From the NCBI RefSeq assembly GCF_000230695.2, contig NC_020541.1, forward strand, positions 2,790,001 through 2,854,000: DNA of 64,000 bases, read 5' to 3'. Position numbers and translations under genes: made by a program. The notes under the pieces are model-generated. The model saw only the letters and a list, made by a program, of their open reading frames with translations, did not search any database and was not told the origin of the DNA. Positions 57,821 through 64,000 of the stretch are shown here, in pieces; position 1 is the first letter of the stretch, and each line of letters starts with the position of its first letter. The stretch comes from Rhodanobacter denitrificans (GTDB lineage: Bacteria; Pseudomonadota; Gammaproteobacteria; Xanthomonadales; Rhodanobacteraceae).

Positions 57821-59551
57821 ATGCCCCCCATGCTCGTGTTGATCCTCGCCTATCTCGGCGGCGTACTGACCATCCTCAGCCCGTGCATCCTGCCGGTGTT
57901 GCCGTTCGTGTTCGCCCGCTCCGACCGGCCGTTCATGCGCAATGGCTTGCCGATGCTGCTGGGCATGGCGATCACCTTCGCCGCCGTGGCCACGCTGGCT
58001 GCGCTCGGCGGCGGCTGGGCGGTGCACGCGAACCAGTACGGCCGCTACGTGGCGATGCTGGTGCTGGCCTTCCTCGGCCTGACCCTGTTGTCGACCCGGC
58101 TGGCCGAATGGATCACGCGCCCGTTCGTGGCGCTGGGCAACCGGCTGTCGCAGCGCTCGGCCGGCGATGGCGATTCGGTCTGGGCCGCGGCCGGCCTCGG
58201 CGTCGCCACCGGCCTGCTGTGGGCGCCGTGCGCGGGACCGATCCTGGGCCTGCTGCTGACCGGTGCGGCGCTGAACGGCGCCAGCGTGCATACCACCTTG
58301 CTGCTGCTCACCTACGCCGCCGGCGCGGCCACGTCACTGGGCCTCGCGCTGCTGATCGGCGGCAAGGTGTTCGCGCTGATGAAGCGCTCGCTCGGCGCCG
58401 GCGAGTGGGTGCGCCGCGCGCTCGGCGTGCTGGTGCTGTGCGGCGTGGCGGCGATCGCGCTGGGCCTGGATACCGGCCTGCTCACCCGCGTCTCGCTGGC
58501 CAGCACCGGCGGCATCGAGCAGAAGCTGATCAACGCCGTGCGCCCGGCGCCGGCGCCGCAGCCGGTGCTGAAGGCCGGCGAGCCGTTGCCGGTGGAAGGC
58601 ACGCTGCCGTCGCTGGCCGGTGCCACGCAATGGCTGAACAGTCCGCCGCTGACCACCGAAGCGCTGCGCGGCAAGGTGGTGCTGGTCGATTTCTGGACGT
58701 ACTCCTGCATCAACTGCATCCGCGCGCTGCCGTACGTGCGTGGCTGGGCCGACAAGTACAAGGACCACGGCCTGGTGGTGATCGGCGTGCATGCGCCGGA
58801 GTTCGCGTTCGAGAAGGATCCGGCCAACGTGACCAAGGCCGTGAAGGACCTGGGCGTCGACTACCCGGTCGCGCTGGACAACGACTACGCGATCTGGAAA
58901 GGCTTCGACAACGAGTACTGGCCGGCGCACTACTTCATCGACGCACAGGGGCAGATCCGCCATCACCATTTCGGCGAAGGCGAGTACCGGGAAAGCGAGG
59001 ACGTGATCCGCCAGTTGCTGGCCGACGCCGGCCAGAAGAACCTGCCCGGCGGCTACGTCAGCGACGACCACCGCGGCGTCGAGGCGGCCGCCTCGGATGA
59101 CCCCACCCGCTCGCCGGAAACCTACGTCGGCTACGCCCGCGCAATGAACTTCGTCGGCGGCCGGGTGGCGCGTGACGAGGCGCACGACTATCACGCACCC
59201 GCCTCGCTCGCCGTGGACCAGTGGTCGCTCGACGGGCGCTGGACCGTACGCGATGAAAACGCGCAACTGGAGCGGGCCGGCGGCCGCATCGTCTATCGCT
59301 TCCGCGGCCGCGACCTGCACCTGGTGCTCGGCCCAGCGGCGGACGGCAAGCCGATCCGCTACCGCGTGAGCATCGACGGCAAGCCGCCCGGCGCCGATCA
59401 CGGCATGGACACCGACGCCGACGGCCACGGCACGATCACCAGTCAGCGGCTGTATCAGCTGGTACGCCAGGCCCACGGCAGCGGTGAGCGGCTGTTCGAG
59501 ATCGAGTTCCTGGACCCGGGCGTGCAGGCCTACGCCTTCACGTTCGGCTGA
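57821..59551 (+). CDS. dipZ: DipZ-type fusion: CcdA membrane domain plus thioredoxin-like domain
   Basis: A 576-residue thiol-redox transporter. Residues 1-235 form a CcdA/DsbD-like membrane domain with its two cysteines in SPCILPVLP and WAPCAGPILG. Residues about 260-410 form a periplasmic TlpA-like thioredoxin domain with CxxC in YSCINCIRALP. The last 140 residues form a beta-sandwich cap as in mycobacterial DipZ. It carries reducing power from cytoplasmic thioredoxin to periplasmic proteins. The next gene is an exported MsrB, its plausible client. ATG at 57821 or 57830; neither has a clear ribosome site. Confidence 0.9.
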   Translation: MPPMLVLILAYLGGVLTILSPCILPVLPFVFARSDRPFMRNGLPMLLGMAITFAAVATLAALGGGWAVHANQYGRYVAMLVLAFLGLTLLSTRLAEWITRPFVALGNRLSQRSAGDGDSVWAAAGLGVATGLLWAPCAGPILGLLLTGAALNGASVHTTLLLLTYAAGAATSLGLALLIGGKVFALMKRSLGAGEWVRRALGVLVLCGVAAIALGLDTGLLTRVSLASTGGIEQKLINAVRPAPAPQPVLKAGEPLPVEGTLPSLAGATQWLNSPPLTTEALRGKVVLVDFWTYSCINCIRALPYVRGWADKYKDHGLVVIGVHAPEFAFEKDPANVTKAVKDLGVDYPVALDNDYAIWKGFDNEYWPAHYFIDAQGQIRHHHFGEGEYRESEDVIRQLLADAGQKNLPGGYVSDDHRGVEAAASDDPTRSPETYVGYARAMNFVGGRVARDEAHDYHAPASLAVDQWSLDGRWTVRDENAQLERAGGRIVYRFRGRDLHLVLGPAADGKPIRYRVSIDGKPPGADHGMDTDADGHGTITSQRLYQLVRQAHGSGERLFEIEFLDPGVQAYAFTFG

Positions 59552-59559
59552 AGCGACAC

Positions 59560-59627
59560 GTAGGAGCCCGCTTGCGGGCGATGCCTCTGCGCTCGCGGAA
59601 AAGCATCGCCCGCAAGCGGGCTCCTAC
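59560..59627. repeat. Perfect 25-bp inverted repeat between dipZ and msrB
   Basis: GTAGGAGCCCGCTTGCGGGC plus GATGC (59560-59584) is repeated perfectly inverted at 59603-59627 with an 18-bp spacer. Each arm contains its own hairpin (GCCCGC-TT-GCGGGC). This GTAGGAGCCCGC motif is a known REP-type sequence in pseudomonads and xanthomonads. Inside an operon it could attenuate or stabilise the transcript. Confidence 0.85.
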
Positions 59628-59653
59628 ACAAAAGAACATCCACGGAGGTTGTC

Positions 59654-60256
59654 ATGCCACGTCTCGATGAAACTCTCGCGATGGATCGCCGCCGCTTCCT
59701 GCGTGCCGCGCTCGGCGGCGGTGCACTGTTGGCCGTCGGCGGCGGCCTGCTGCTGCCGCGCCTGCATGCGGCGGCGAATGCGCCGGTCGGCGCGCCGGGC
59801 GAGGTGTTGCTGGAAATCTTCGACGACGCCGGCCACGACCTCGGCGCGCGCAAGGTGGCGAAGCTGGTGCTGAGCGACGCGCAATGGCGGCAGCGGCTGT
59901 CGCCGGCGGCGTACGAGGTGATGCGCCACGAAGACACCGAGCGCGCGTTCAGCGGCGAGCACGAGCGGCCTGCCGTGCCCGGCCTGTTCCGCTGCGTGGC
60001 TTGCGCCACTGCGCTGTACGACGCCGCCACCGAGTTCGACTCCGGCACCGGCTGGCCCAGCTTCTGGCAGCCGATCGCCGCGCGCAACGTGATCGAGCGC
60101 AGCGATCATCTGTTCGGCATGCAGCGCACCGCCATCAGCTGCGCCGGCTGCGACAGCCACCTCGGCCACGTCTTCGACGACGGCCCGCGGCCGACCGGGT
60201 TGCGCTACTGCATGAACTCGGTGGCGCTCCGTTTCGTGCCGCACGCAGCAGCCTGA
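59654..60256 (+). CDS. msrB: Exported peptide methionine (R)-S-oxide reductase MsrB
   Basis: A 200-residue MsrB that repairs methionine-R-sulfoxide in proteins. A twin-arginine signal (DRRRFLRAALGGG) ends near residue 40. The zinc site is CVAC and CAGC, and the catalytic cysteine is in RYCMNSVALRF. FDSGTGWPSFW is the family hallmark. Export by Tat places it in the periplasm, where DipZ from the preceding gene can reduce it. ATG at 59654 has a GGAGG ribosome site. Confidence 0.93.
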   Translation: MPRLDETLAMDRRRFLRAALGGGALLAVGGGLLLPRLHAAANAPVGAPGEVLLEIFDDAGHDLGARKVAKLVLSDAQWRQRLSPAAYEVMRHEDTERAFSGEHERPAVPGLFRCVACATALYDAATEFDSGTGWPSFWQPIAARNVIERSDHLFGMQRTAISCAGCDSHLGHVFDDGPRPTGLRYCMNSVALRFVPHAAA

Positions 60257-60269
60257 CCGCGCAAGCGGC

Positions 60270-60746
60270 TCAGCGGCCTTCCCGCGACCACGGCCACCAG
60301 CCGCGCCCCGAGCGCGCGTAGCGATCGGCCGCGCGCTCGAACGGATTGCGCGCGCTGATGCCGCCGCACAGCAGGTACAGCGGCAGGAACAGCGGGCCGA
60401 GCAGCATGTACTGGTAGACGTGTGCGCGTTCGTGGTCGGCCAGCGACACCGGCGGCTCGATGCCGCACCCGGCGCGATGGGCGTAGGTGAGGCACGGCAC
60501 GTCCAGGCGCTCGCCGCTATGCACGATCACGTTGCCCAGGGTCAGCGCACCGCCGCGCCCCCACGGCCAGCGGCGCACCACCAGCGCCAGCTCGCGCGGC
60601 TGCCAGCGCATGCGCGCGCCGAAGGACACGGCGGCCACACCCAGCAGCAGGCCCAGCAAGGTATTCGGCGCGGTCCACAGCATGCCCAGCGCGAGCAGAC
60701 TTCGCCGGGGCCAGCGTGTACCGGATGAGTCGGGATGTCGCAGCAT
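60270..60746 (-). CDS. Conserved membrane-associated protein with HERAH motif
   Basis: A 158-residue protein with a hydrophobic N-terminal helix pair (about residues 15-42), a beta-rich middle, and a C-terminal helix containing DHERAHVYQYMLLGPLFLPLYLL. The HExxH motif suggests a metal site; homologues in xanthomonads are annotated as hypothetical. It ends NPFERAADRYARSGRGWW. Convergent with msrB and divergent from trxC. Function unknown. Confidence 0.72.
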   Translation of the reverse strand: MLRHPDSSGTRWPRRSLLALGMLWTAPNTLLGLLLGVAAVSFGARMRWQPRELALVVRRWPWGRGGALTLGNVIVHSGERLDVPCLTYAHRAGCGIEPPVSLADHERAHVYQYMLLGPLFLPLYLLCGGISARNPFERAADRYARSGRGWWPWSREGR

Positions 60747-60830
60747 GTCGGCTCGGCTTGGGTTCGGCGGTGGTCGTCGCCATCTTGTCGGCGTTGGCGC
60801 CTGGCGCCTGACCCGTTACCGGAGTCTGCC

Positions 60831-61274
60831 ATGGGTACACCACTGGCCATCCCCTGCCCGCATTGCGGTGCGCTGAATCGCGTGCCGGCCGAACGGGTCG
60901 GCGAGCATCCGAACTGCGGTCGCTGCAAGCAGGCGCTGTTCGAGGGACACCCGGCGGAATTGACCGCGGCGAACTTCGAGGCGATCGTCGGCCGCGGCGA
61001 CCTGCCGGTGCTGGTGGATTTCTGGGCGCCATGGTGTGGCCCGTGCGTCGGCTTCGCGCCGGTGTTCGTGCAGGCCGCCGGCAGGTTCGAACCGCGCCTG
61101 CGGCTGGCCAAGCTGGACACCGAGGCGCAGCCGCAACTGGCCGCACGCTTCAACATCCGCAGCATTCCCACCCTGGTCATGTTCAAGCACGGCCGCGAGA
61201 TCGCGCGGCAGTCCGGCGCGCTGAACGCGGCGCAGCTGCAGCAGTTCGTCGAAGGCGCGCTGGCGCGCGGCTGA
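60831..61274 (+). CDS. trxC: Thioredoxin 2 with zinc-binding N-terminus
   Basis: A 147-residue thioredoxin. The N-terminal zinc site is CPHC and CGRC (residues about 9-32). The thioredoxin fold follows with the active site WCGPC, and the cis-proline in RSIPTLVMF. Trx2 proteins reduce disulfides in the cytoplasm under oxidative stress; in E. coli trxC is under OxyR control. Length matches E. coli TrxC (139). It abuts the convergent LysR gene. Confidence 0.95.
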   Translation: MGTPLAIPCPHCGALNRVPAERVGEHPNCGRCKQALFEGHPAELTAANFEAIVGRGDLPVLVDFWAPWCGPCVGFAPVFVQAAGRFEPRLRLAKLDTEAQPQLAARFNIRSIPTLVMFKHGREIARQSGALNAAQLQQFVEGALARG

Positions 61275-62180
61275 TCACATGGCTGGCTGGCCGGTACCCG
61301 CCGCCTGCCAGCGCAGCCAGTCGATCACCGCGGCCACCGCCGGGCGCGGCCTGGCCGGCGGCCGCACGATCCAGTACGACGGCCCCAGCGCCACGCTGAG
61401 TTCGCCGAACGGACGCAGCAGGCTGCCGTTCGCCACGTCGTCCGCGGCCAGCCGATAGCGCGCCAGCGCCACGCCCTGACCCTGCATCGCCGCGCGCAAC
61501 ACCAGGTCGGACGAGGTGTAGCGTGCACCGCCCTGCAGCGACAGCTTCGCCGGCCCGTGCGCCTGTCGCCAAAGCTCCCACGCTGCCTGCGGGTCGCGAT
61601 CGTGCAGCAGGCGCAGGCCAGCCAGTTGCGCCGGCCTGGACGGACGTCCGGACGCCTGCCACAGCGCCGGGCTCATCACCGGATACAGCGCGTCGTCCAT
61701 CAGCGACTCGGCATGCAGTTCCGGCCACGGTCCCTTGCCCATGCGGATCGCCAGGTCGATGCGGCCGTCGTCCAGCGCATCGAGGCGCTGCTCCACCTGC
61801 ACCGACAGTTCGATCTTCGGGTGCGCTTTTTCCAGCGCGGGCAACCGCGGCAGCAGCCAGCGGATCGCGAACGACGGCGAGGCGGACAGGGTCACCGCAT
61901 GCGCCGGGCGGGTCTCGCGCAACGCCGCCACCGCCTGTTCGATCCCGCGCAGCCCGGCCAGCGTGGCACGACCCAGCGCCTCGCCCTGCGGCGTGAAAAC
62001 CAGCGCGCCGCGACCGGCCGCCGTGCGCAGCAGCGGCACACCCAGCCAGCGATCCAGCTCGCCCAGATGCCGGCTCACCGAGGAGTGCACCATGCCCAGC
62101 TCGCGCGCGGCGGCGCGTACGCCGCCGTGCGCATAGACCATGGCGAAGGCACGCAAGGCATTCAGCGGCAGCTCGTTCAT
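61275..62180 (-). CDS. LysR-family transcriptional regulator
   Basis: A 301-residue LTTR. The N-terminal helix-turn-helix is in LNALRAFAMVYAHGGVRAAARELGMVHSSVSRHLGELDRWLG, and the effector domain begins near residue 90. The GcvA/AmpR-like subgroup is suggested by the ...SLPSFAIRWLLPRLP-type segment (here SASPSFAIRWLLPRLPAL). It is divergent from a LysE-type exporter, and the 92 bp between them likely hold its operator, so it probably controls that exporter in response to the exported compound. Confidence 0.92.
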   Translation of the reverse strand: MNELPLNALRAFAMVYAHGGVRAAARELGMVHSSVSRHLGELDRWLGVPLLRTAAGRGALVFTPQGEALGRATLAGLRGIEQAVAALRETRPAHAVTLSASPSFAIRWLLPRLPALEKAHPKIELSVQVEQRLDALDDGRIDLAIRMGKGPWPELHAESLMDDALYPVMSPALWQASGRPSRPAQLAGLRLLHDRDPQAAWELWRQAHGPAKLSLQGGARYTSSDLVLRAAMQGQGVALARYRLAADDVANGSLLRPFGELSVALGPSYWIVRPPARPRPAVAAVIDWLRWQAAGTGQPAM

Positions 62181-62272
62181 GGTCACAATTCTAGACCATA
62201 AACCACACGGCACAGACCAGCCGCAGCCACCAGAATGTGCTTCATCCGACCATTAGCGATGAGGGACATGCC

Positions 62273-62869
62273 ATGGATCCGTTGCTCGCCGCGTGCGGCC
62301 TGCTCTGCGTGGCCGCGATCACGCCCGGTCCGAACAACCTGGTGGTGCTGCGCGCGGCAGGGCAGGCCGGCCTGCGCGGCGCGATGCCGGCGATCGCCGG
62401 CATCGTGTGCGGCGGCCTGCTGCTGCTCGCCGTGATGGCGCTGGGTGCGGGCGCGGCGTTCGCCACACATCCGCCACTACGGCGCTGGACCGGCGTGATC
62501 GGCGCCGTGTACCTGGCCTGGCTCGGCGTATCGCTGTGCGCCGCCGGCATCGCGCCACGGCACGCCGCCGCGACCTCGGCAGCCTTGCCGGCCGGCATCC
62601 TGGGCCTGATCGGCTTCCAGTTCCTCAACCCGAAAAGCTGGGTGATCGTGCTGAGCGTGCTGGCGGCGGTGCCGGCCGCCGGCCTGCGCGACTACCTGCC
62701 GCTGGCCGGACTGTTCGTGCTGATCCCCACCCTGTGCCTGCTGCTGTGGGCCGCGCTTGGCGCGTGGCTGGCCCGCTGGCTGGTGCGCCCCACGATCCGC
62801 CGCGGCGTCGACATCGTGATGGGCGCCCTGCTGGTCGCCTGCGCCTTCCTGTTGCTGATCGAACCCTGA
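62273..62869 (+). CDS. LysE/RhtB-family amino-acid exporter
   Basis: A 198-residue membrane protein with about six hydrophobic helices. The family signature is ITPGPNNLVVLRAAGQAGLRGAMPA near the N-terminus, with FQFLNPKSW in the middle. Members export amino acids such as lysine, threonine or homoserine lactone; the substrate is not predictable. It is divergent from the LysR regulator. ATG at 62273 has GAGGGA upstream. Confidence 0.92.
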   Translation: MDPLLAACGLLCVAAITPGPNNLVVLRAAGQAGLRGAMPAIAGIVCGGLLLLAVMALGAGAAFATHPPLRRWTGVIGAVYLAWLGVSLCAAGIAPRHAAATSAALPAGILGLIGFQFLNPKSWVIVLSVLAAVPAAGLRDYLPLAGLFVLIPTLCLLLWAALGAWLARWLVRPTIRRGVDIVMGALLVACAFLLLIEP

Positions 62870-62896
62870 CCCCCTTGCTTCACTGGAGATACCGAG

Positions 62897-63523
62897 ATGA
62901 CCGTCTTCCATACGACTCCTGCCCGCCGCGTGCTGTGCCTCCCCGGCAGCCTGCGCCGCGATTCCTGGAACCGCCGCCTGCTGCAGGCGGCTGTGGCCCA
63001 GGCGCCGGCGACACTGCAGCTGGACGTCTACGATGCGCTGTCCGCCGTGCCGCTGTTCGATGAAGATCTGGAGCGGCGCGAGCCGGCCGGCCCCGCCGGT
63101 GTGCAGGCGCTGCGCGCGGCGCTCGCCGCCGCGGACGGCCTGCTCATCGCCACGCCCGAGTACAACCACGCCATGCCCGGCGTGCTGAAGAACGCGCTGG
63201 ACTGGCTCTCGCGCGAAAGCCCGGCCGGTGACGTGCTGCCGGAGAAGCCCGTCGCCGTGCTCGGCGCCAGCAGCGGGCCGTGGGGTACGCGCCTGGCGCA
63301 GGCTTCGCTGCGCCAGGTGCTGCATACCTGCGGCGCCCTGGTGATGCCCGCCCCGACCCTGTTCGTGGCGAATGCGGCCAGCCGCTTCGACGCGGGTGGC
63401 GCGCTGACCGACCTGGCCATCGCGCAGTCGCTGCAGGATTTCACGCTGGCGTTCGAGCGATGGATGGAGCGCACCGCGCCGTCATTCGGCAATCGGGAAC
63501 CCGCGGTGACGGCGCGGCGCTGA
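62897..63523 (+). CDS. NADPH-dependent FMN reductase (flavodoxin-like)
   Basis: A 208-residue flavodoxin-fold reductase. The FMN phosphate loop is PGSLRRDSWNRRLL, the isoalloxazine segment is ATPEYNHAMPGVLKNALDW, and ASSGPWGTRLAQ follows. Members reduce FMN, quinones, azo dyes or chromate with NADPH. It follows the LysE gene by 27 bp and is probably co-transcribed. Confidence 0.92.
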   Translation: MTVFHTTPARRVLCLPGSLRRDSWNRRLLQAAVAQAPATLQLDVYDALSAVPLFDEDLERREPAGPAGVQALRAALAAADGLLIATPEYNHAMPGVLKNALDWLSRESPAGDVLPEKPVAVLGASSGPWGTRLAQASLRQVLHTCGALVMPAPTLFVANAASRFDAGGALTDLAIAQSLQDFTLAFERWMERTAPSFGNREPAVTARR

Positions 63524-63605
63524 CCACGATCACCCATGCCTTTACGCACACTCCCGCCGCGACGGCGCCGGTTAAGCTGGCCGCTTTCGCCCGCGAGGAG
63601 GAACC

Positions 63606-64000
63606 GTGCACAAATCCCTGCGATCCGTCCTGCTGGCGGCCTTCGTGCTGGCCGTCGCCAACGCTGCCCCGGCCTTCGCCGTCGACACCCACAAGCCGGC
63701 CGCGCCGGAGTCGGCCGGCAGCGACGGCTTCCAGCTGCCGCCGCTGCCGGCCGATGCGCACGTGACGCAATCGGCTACGGTGGACGGGCGCACGCTCAAG
63801 TACACCGTCACCGTCGGCTCGCTGCCGGTGCGCGACGACAAGGGCAAGACCACCGGCGAAGTGGTGTTCACCGCCTACACCATGGCCGGCAGGGACCGTC
63901 CGGTGACGTTCGCGCTGAACGGCGGCCCGGGCGCCTCCTCGGTGTACCTCAACCTCGGCGCGATCGGGCCGAAACGGGTGAACTTCGGCGCCGAAGGCGA
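63606..64000 (+). CDS. S10-family serine carboxypeptidase-like protein (partial)
   Basis: The first 131 codons of an exported protein that runs off the window. GTG at 63606 follows a GAGGAGG ribosome site. A signal peptide covers about residues 1-24 (LLAAFVLAVANAAPAFA). The mature part shows KYTVTVGSLPVRDDKGKTTGEV and FALNGGPGASSVYLNLGAIG, the substrate-binding segment of peptidase family S10. The catalytic triad lies beyond the edge. Confidence 0.85.
   Translation, partial: MHKSLRSVLLAAFVLAVANAAPAFAVDTHKPAAPESAGSDGFQLPPLPADAHVTQSATVDGRTLKYTVTVGSLPVRDDKGKTTGEVVFTAYTMAGRDRPVTFALNGGPGASSVYLNLGAIGPKRVNFGAEG

Overview
The window is high-GC gammaproteobacterial chromosome. The order tRNA-Ser, csrA, alaS, recX, recA, cinA C-terminal domain, mutS, together with a TPP-riboswitch-controlled TonB receptor plus PnuT, a YajQ homologue and paired cold-shock genes, points to Xanthomonadales, most likely a Rhodanobacter/Dyella-type member of the Rhodanobacteraceae. 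This assignment is inferred from gene content; no database was searched. Almost all of it is coding. There is no rRNA, CRISPR array, transposase or integrase.

Layout. 0.1-8.5 kb is a core translation, recombination and repair block. 8.7-12.9 kb holds a catalase, two near-duplicate single-domain response regulators flanking hslR, and an AEC-type carrier. 13.0-17.1 kb is a vitamin block: an APH-fold kinase, then a TPP riboswitch, a TonB-dependent receptor and PnuT. 17.1-28.0 kb is accessory: a minus-strand cluster of a TIR-TM-TPR protein, two small proteins with the same C-terminal tail and a SLOG-domain membrane protein, then a DUF4124 protein, a PAP2 protein, a flavin monooxygenase pseudogene with two nonsense codons, a secreted protein, a membrane-anchored Mrr-type nuclease, and an AT-richer membrane protein. 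28.1-43.9 kb returns to housekeeping and stress genes (htpG, htpX, gluQ, a PhaB-type reductase, tcdA, pirin, Old Yellow Enzyme, two csp genes, an AlkX/YcaQ glycosylase, phospholipase A, a SlyD-like isomerase, glutathione peroxidase). 44.5-47.3 kb is the methionine importer metN-metI with metQ. 47.4-55.7 kb contains pncB, a probable structured small RNA, a cytochrome c, a zinc aminopeptidase, a histone-like protein, a rhomboid protease, PhzF and two redox enzymes. 55.9-60.3 kb is an ECF sigma/NrsF anti-sigma pair divergent from dipZ and a Tat-exported msrB. 60.3-64 kb has trxC, a LysR/LysE pair, an FMN reductase and the start of an S10 peptidase.

How genes work together. The TIR protein and the SLOG membrane protein resemble, in logic, systems where a TIR enzyme makes a nucleotide signal and a SLOG domain senses it and triggers a membrane effector (Thoeris-like); this is an inference and is the main candidate for an undescribed system here. 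The ECF sigma locus carries two divergent promoters of identical layout (GTAAC-type -35, 16 bp, CGAA -10), which predicts autoregulation plus induction of extracytoplasmic methionine-sulfoxide repair. Several dispersed palindromic repeats sit between genes, and one repeat lies inside the mutS reading frame and is translated.
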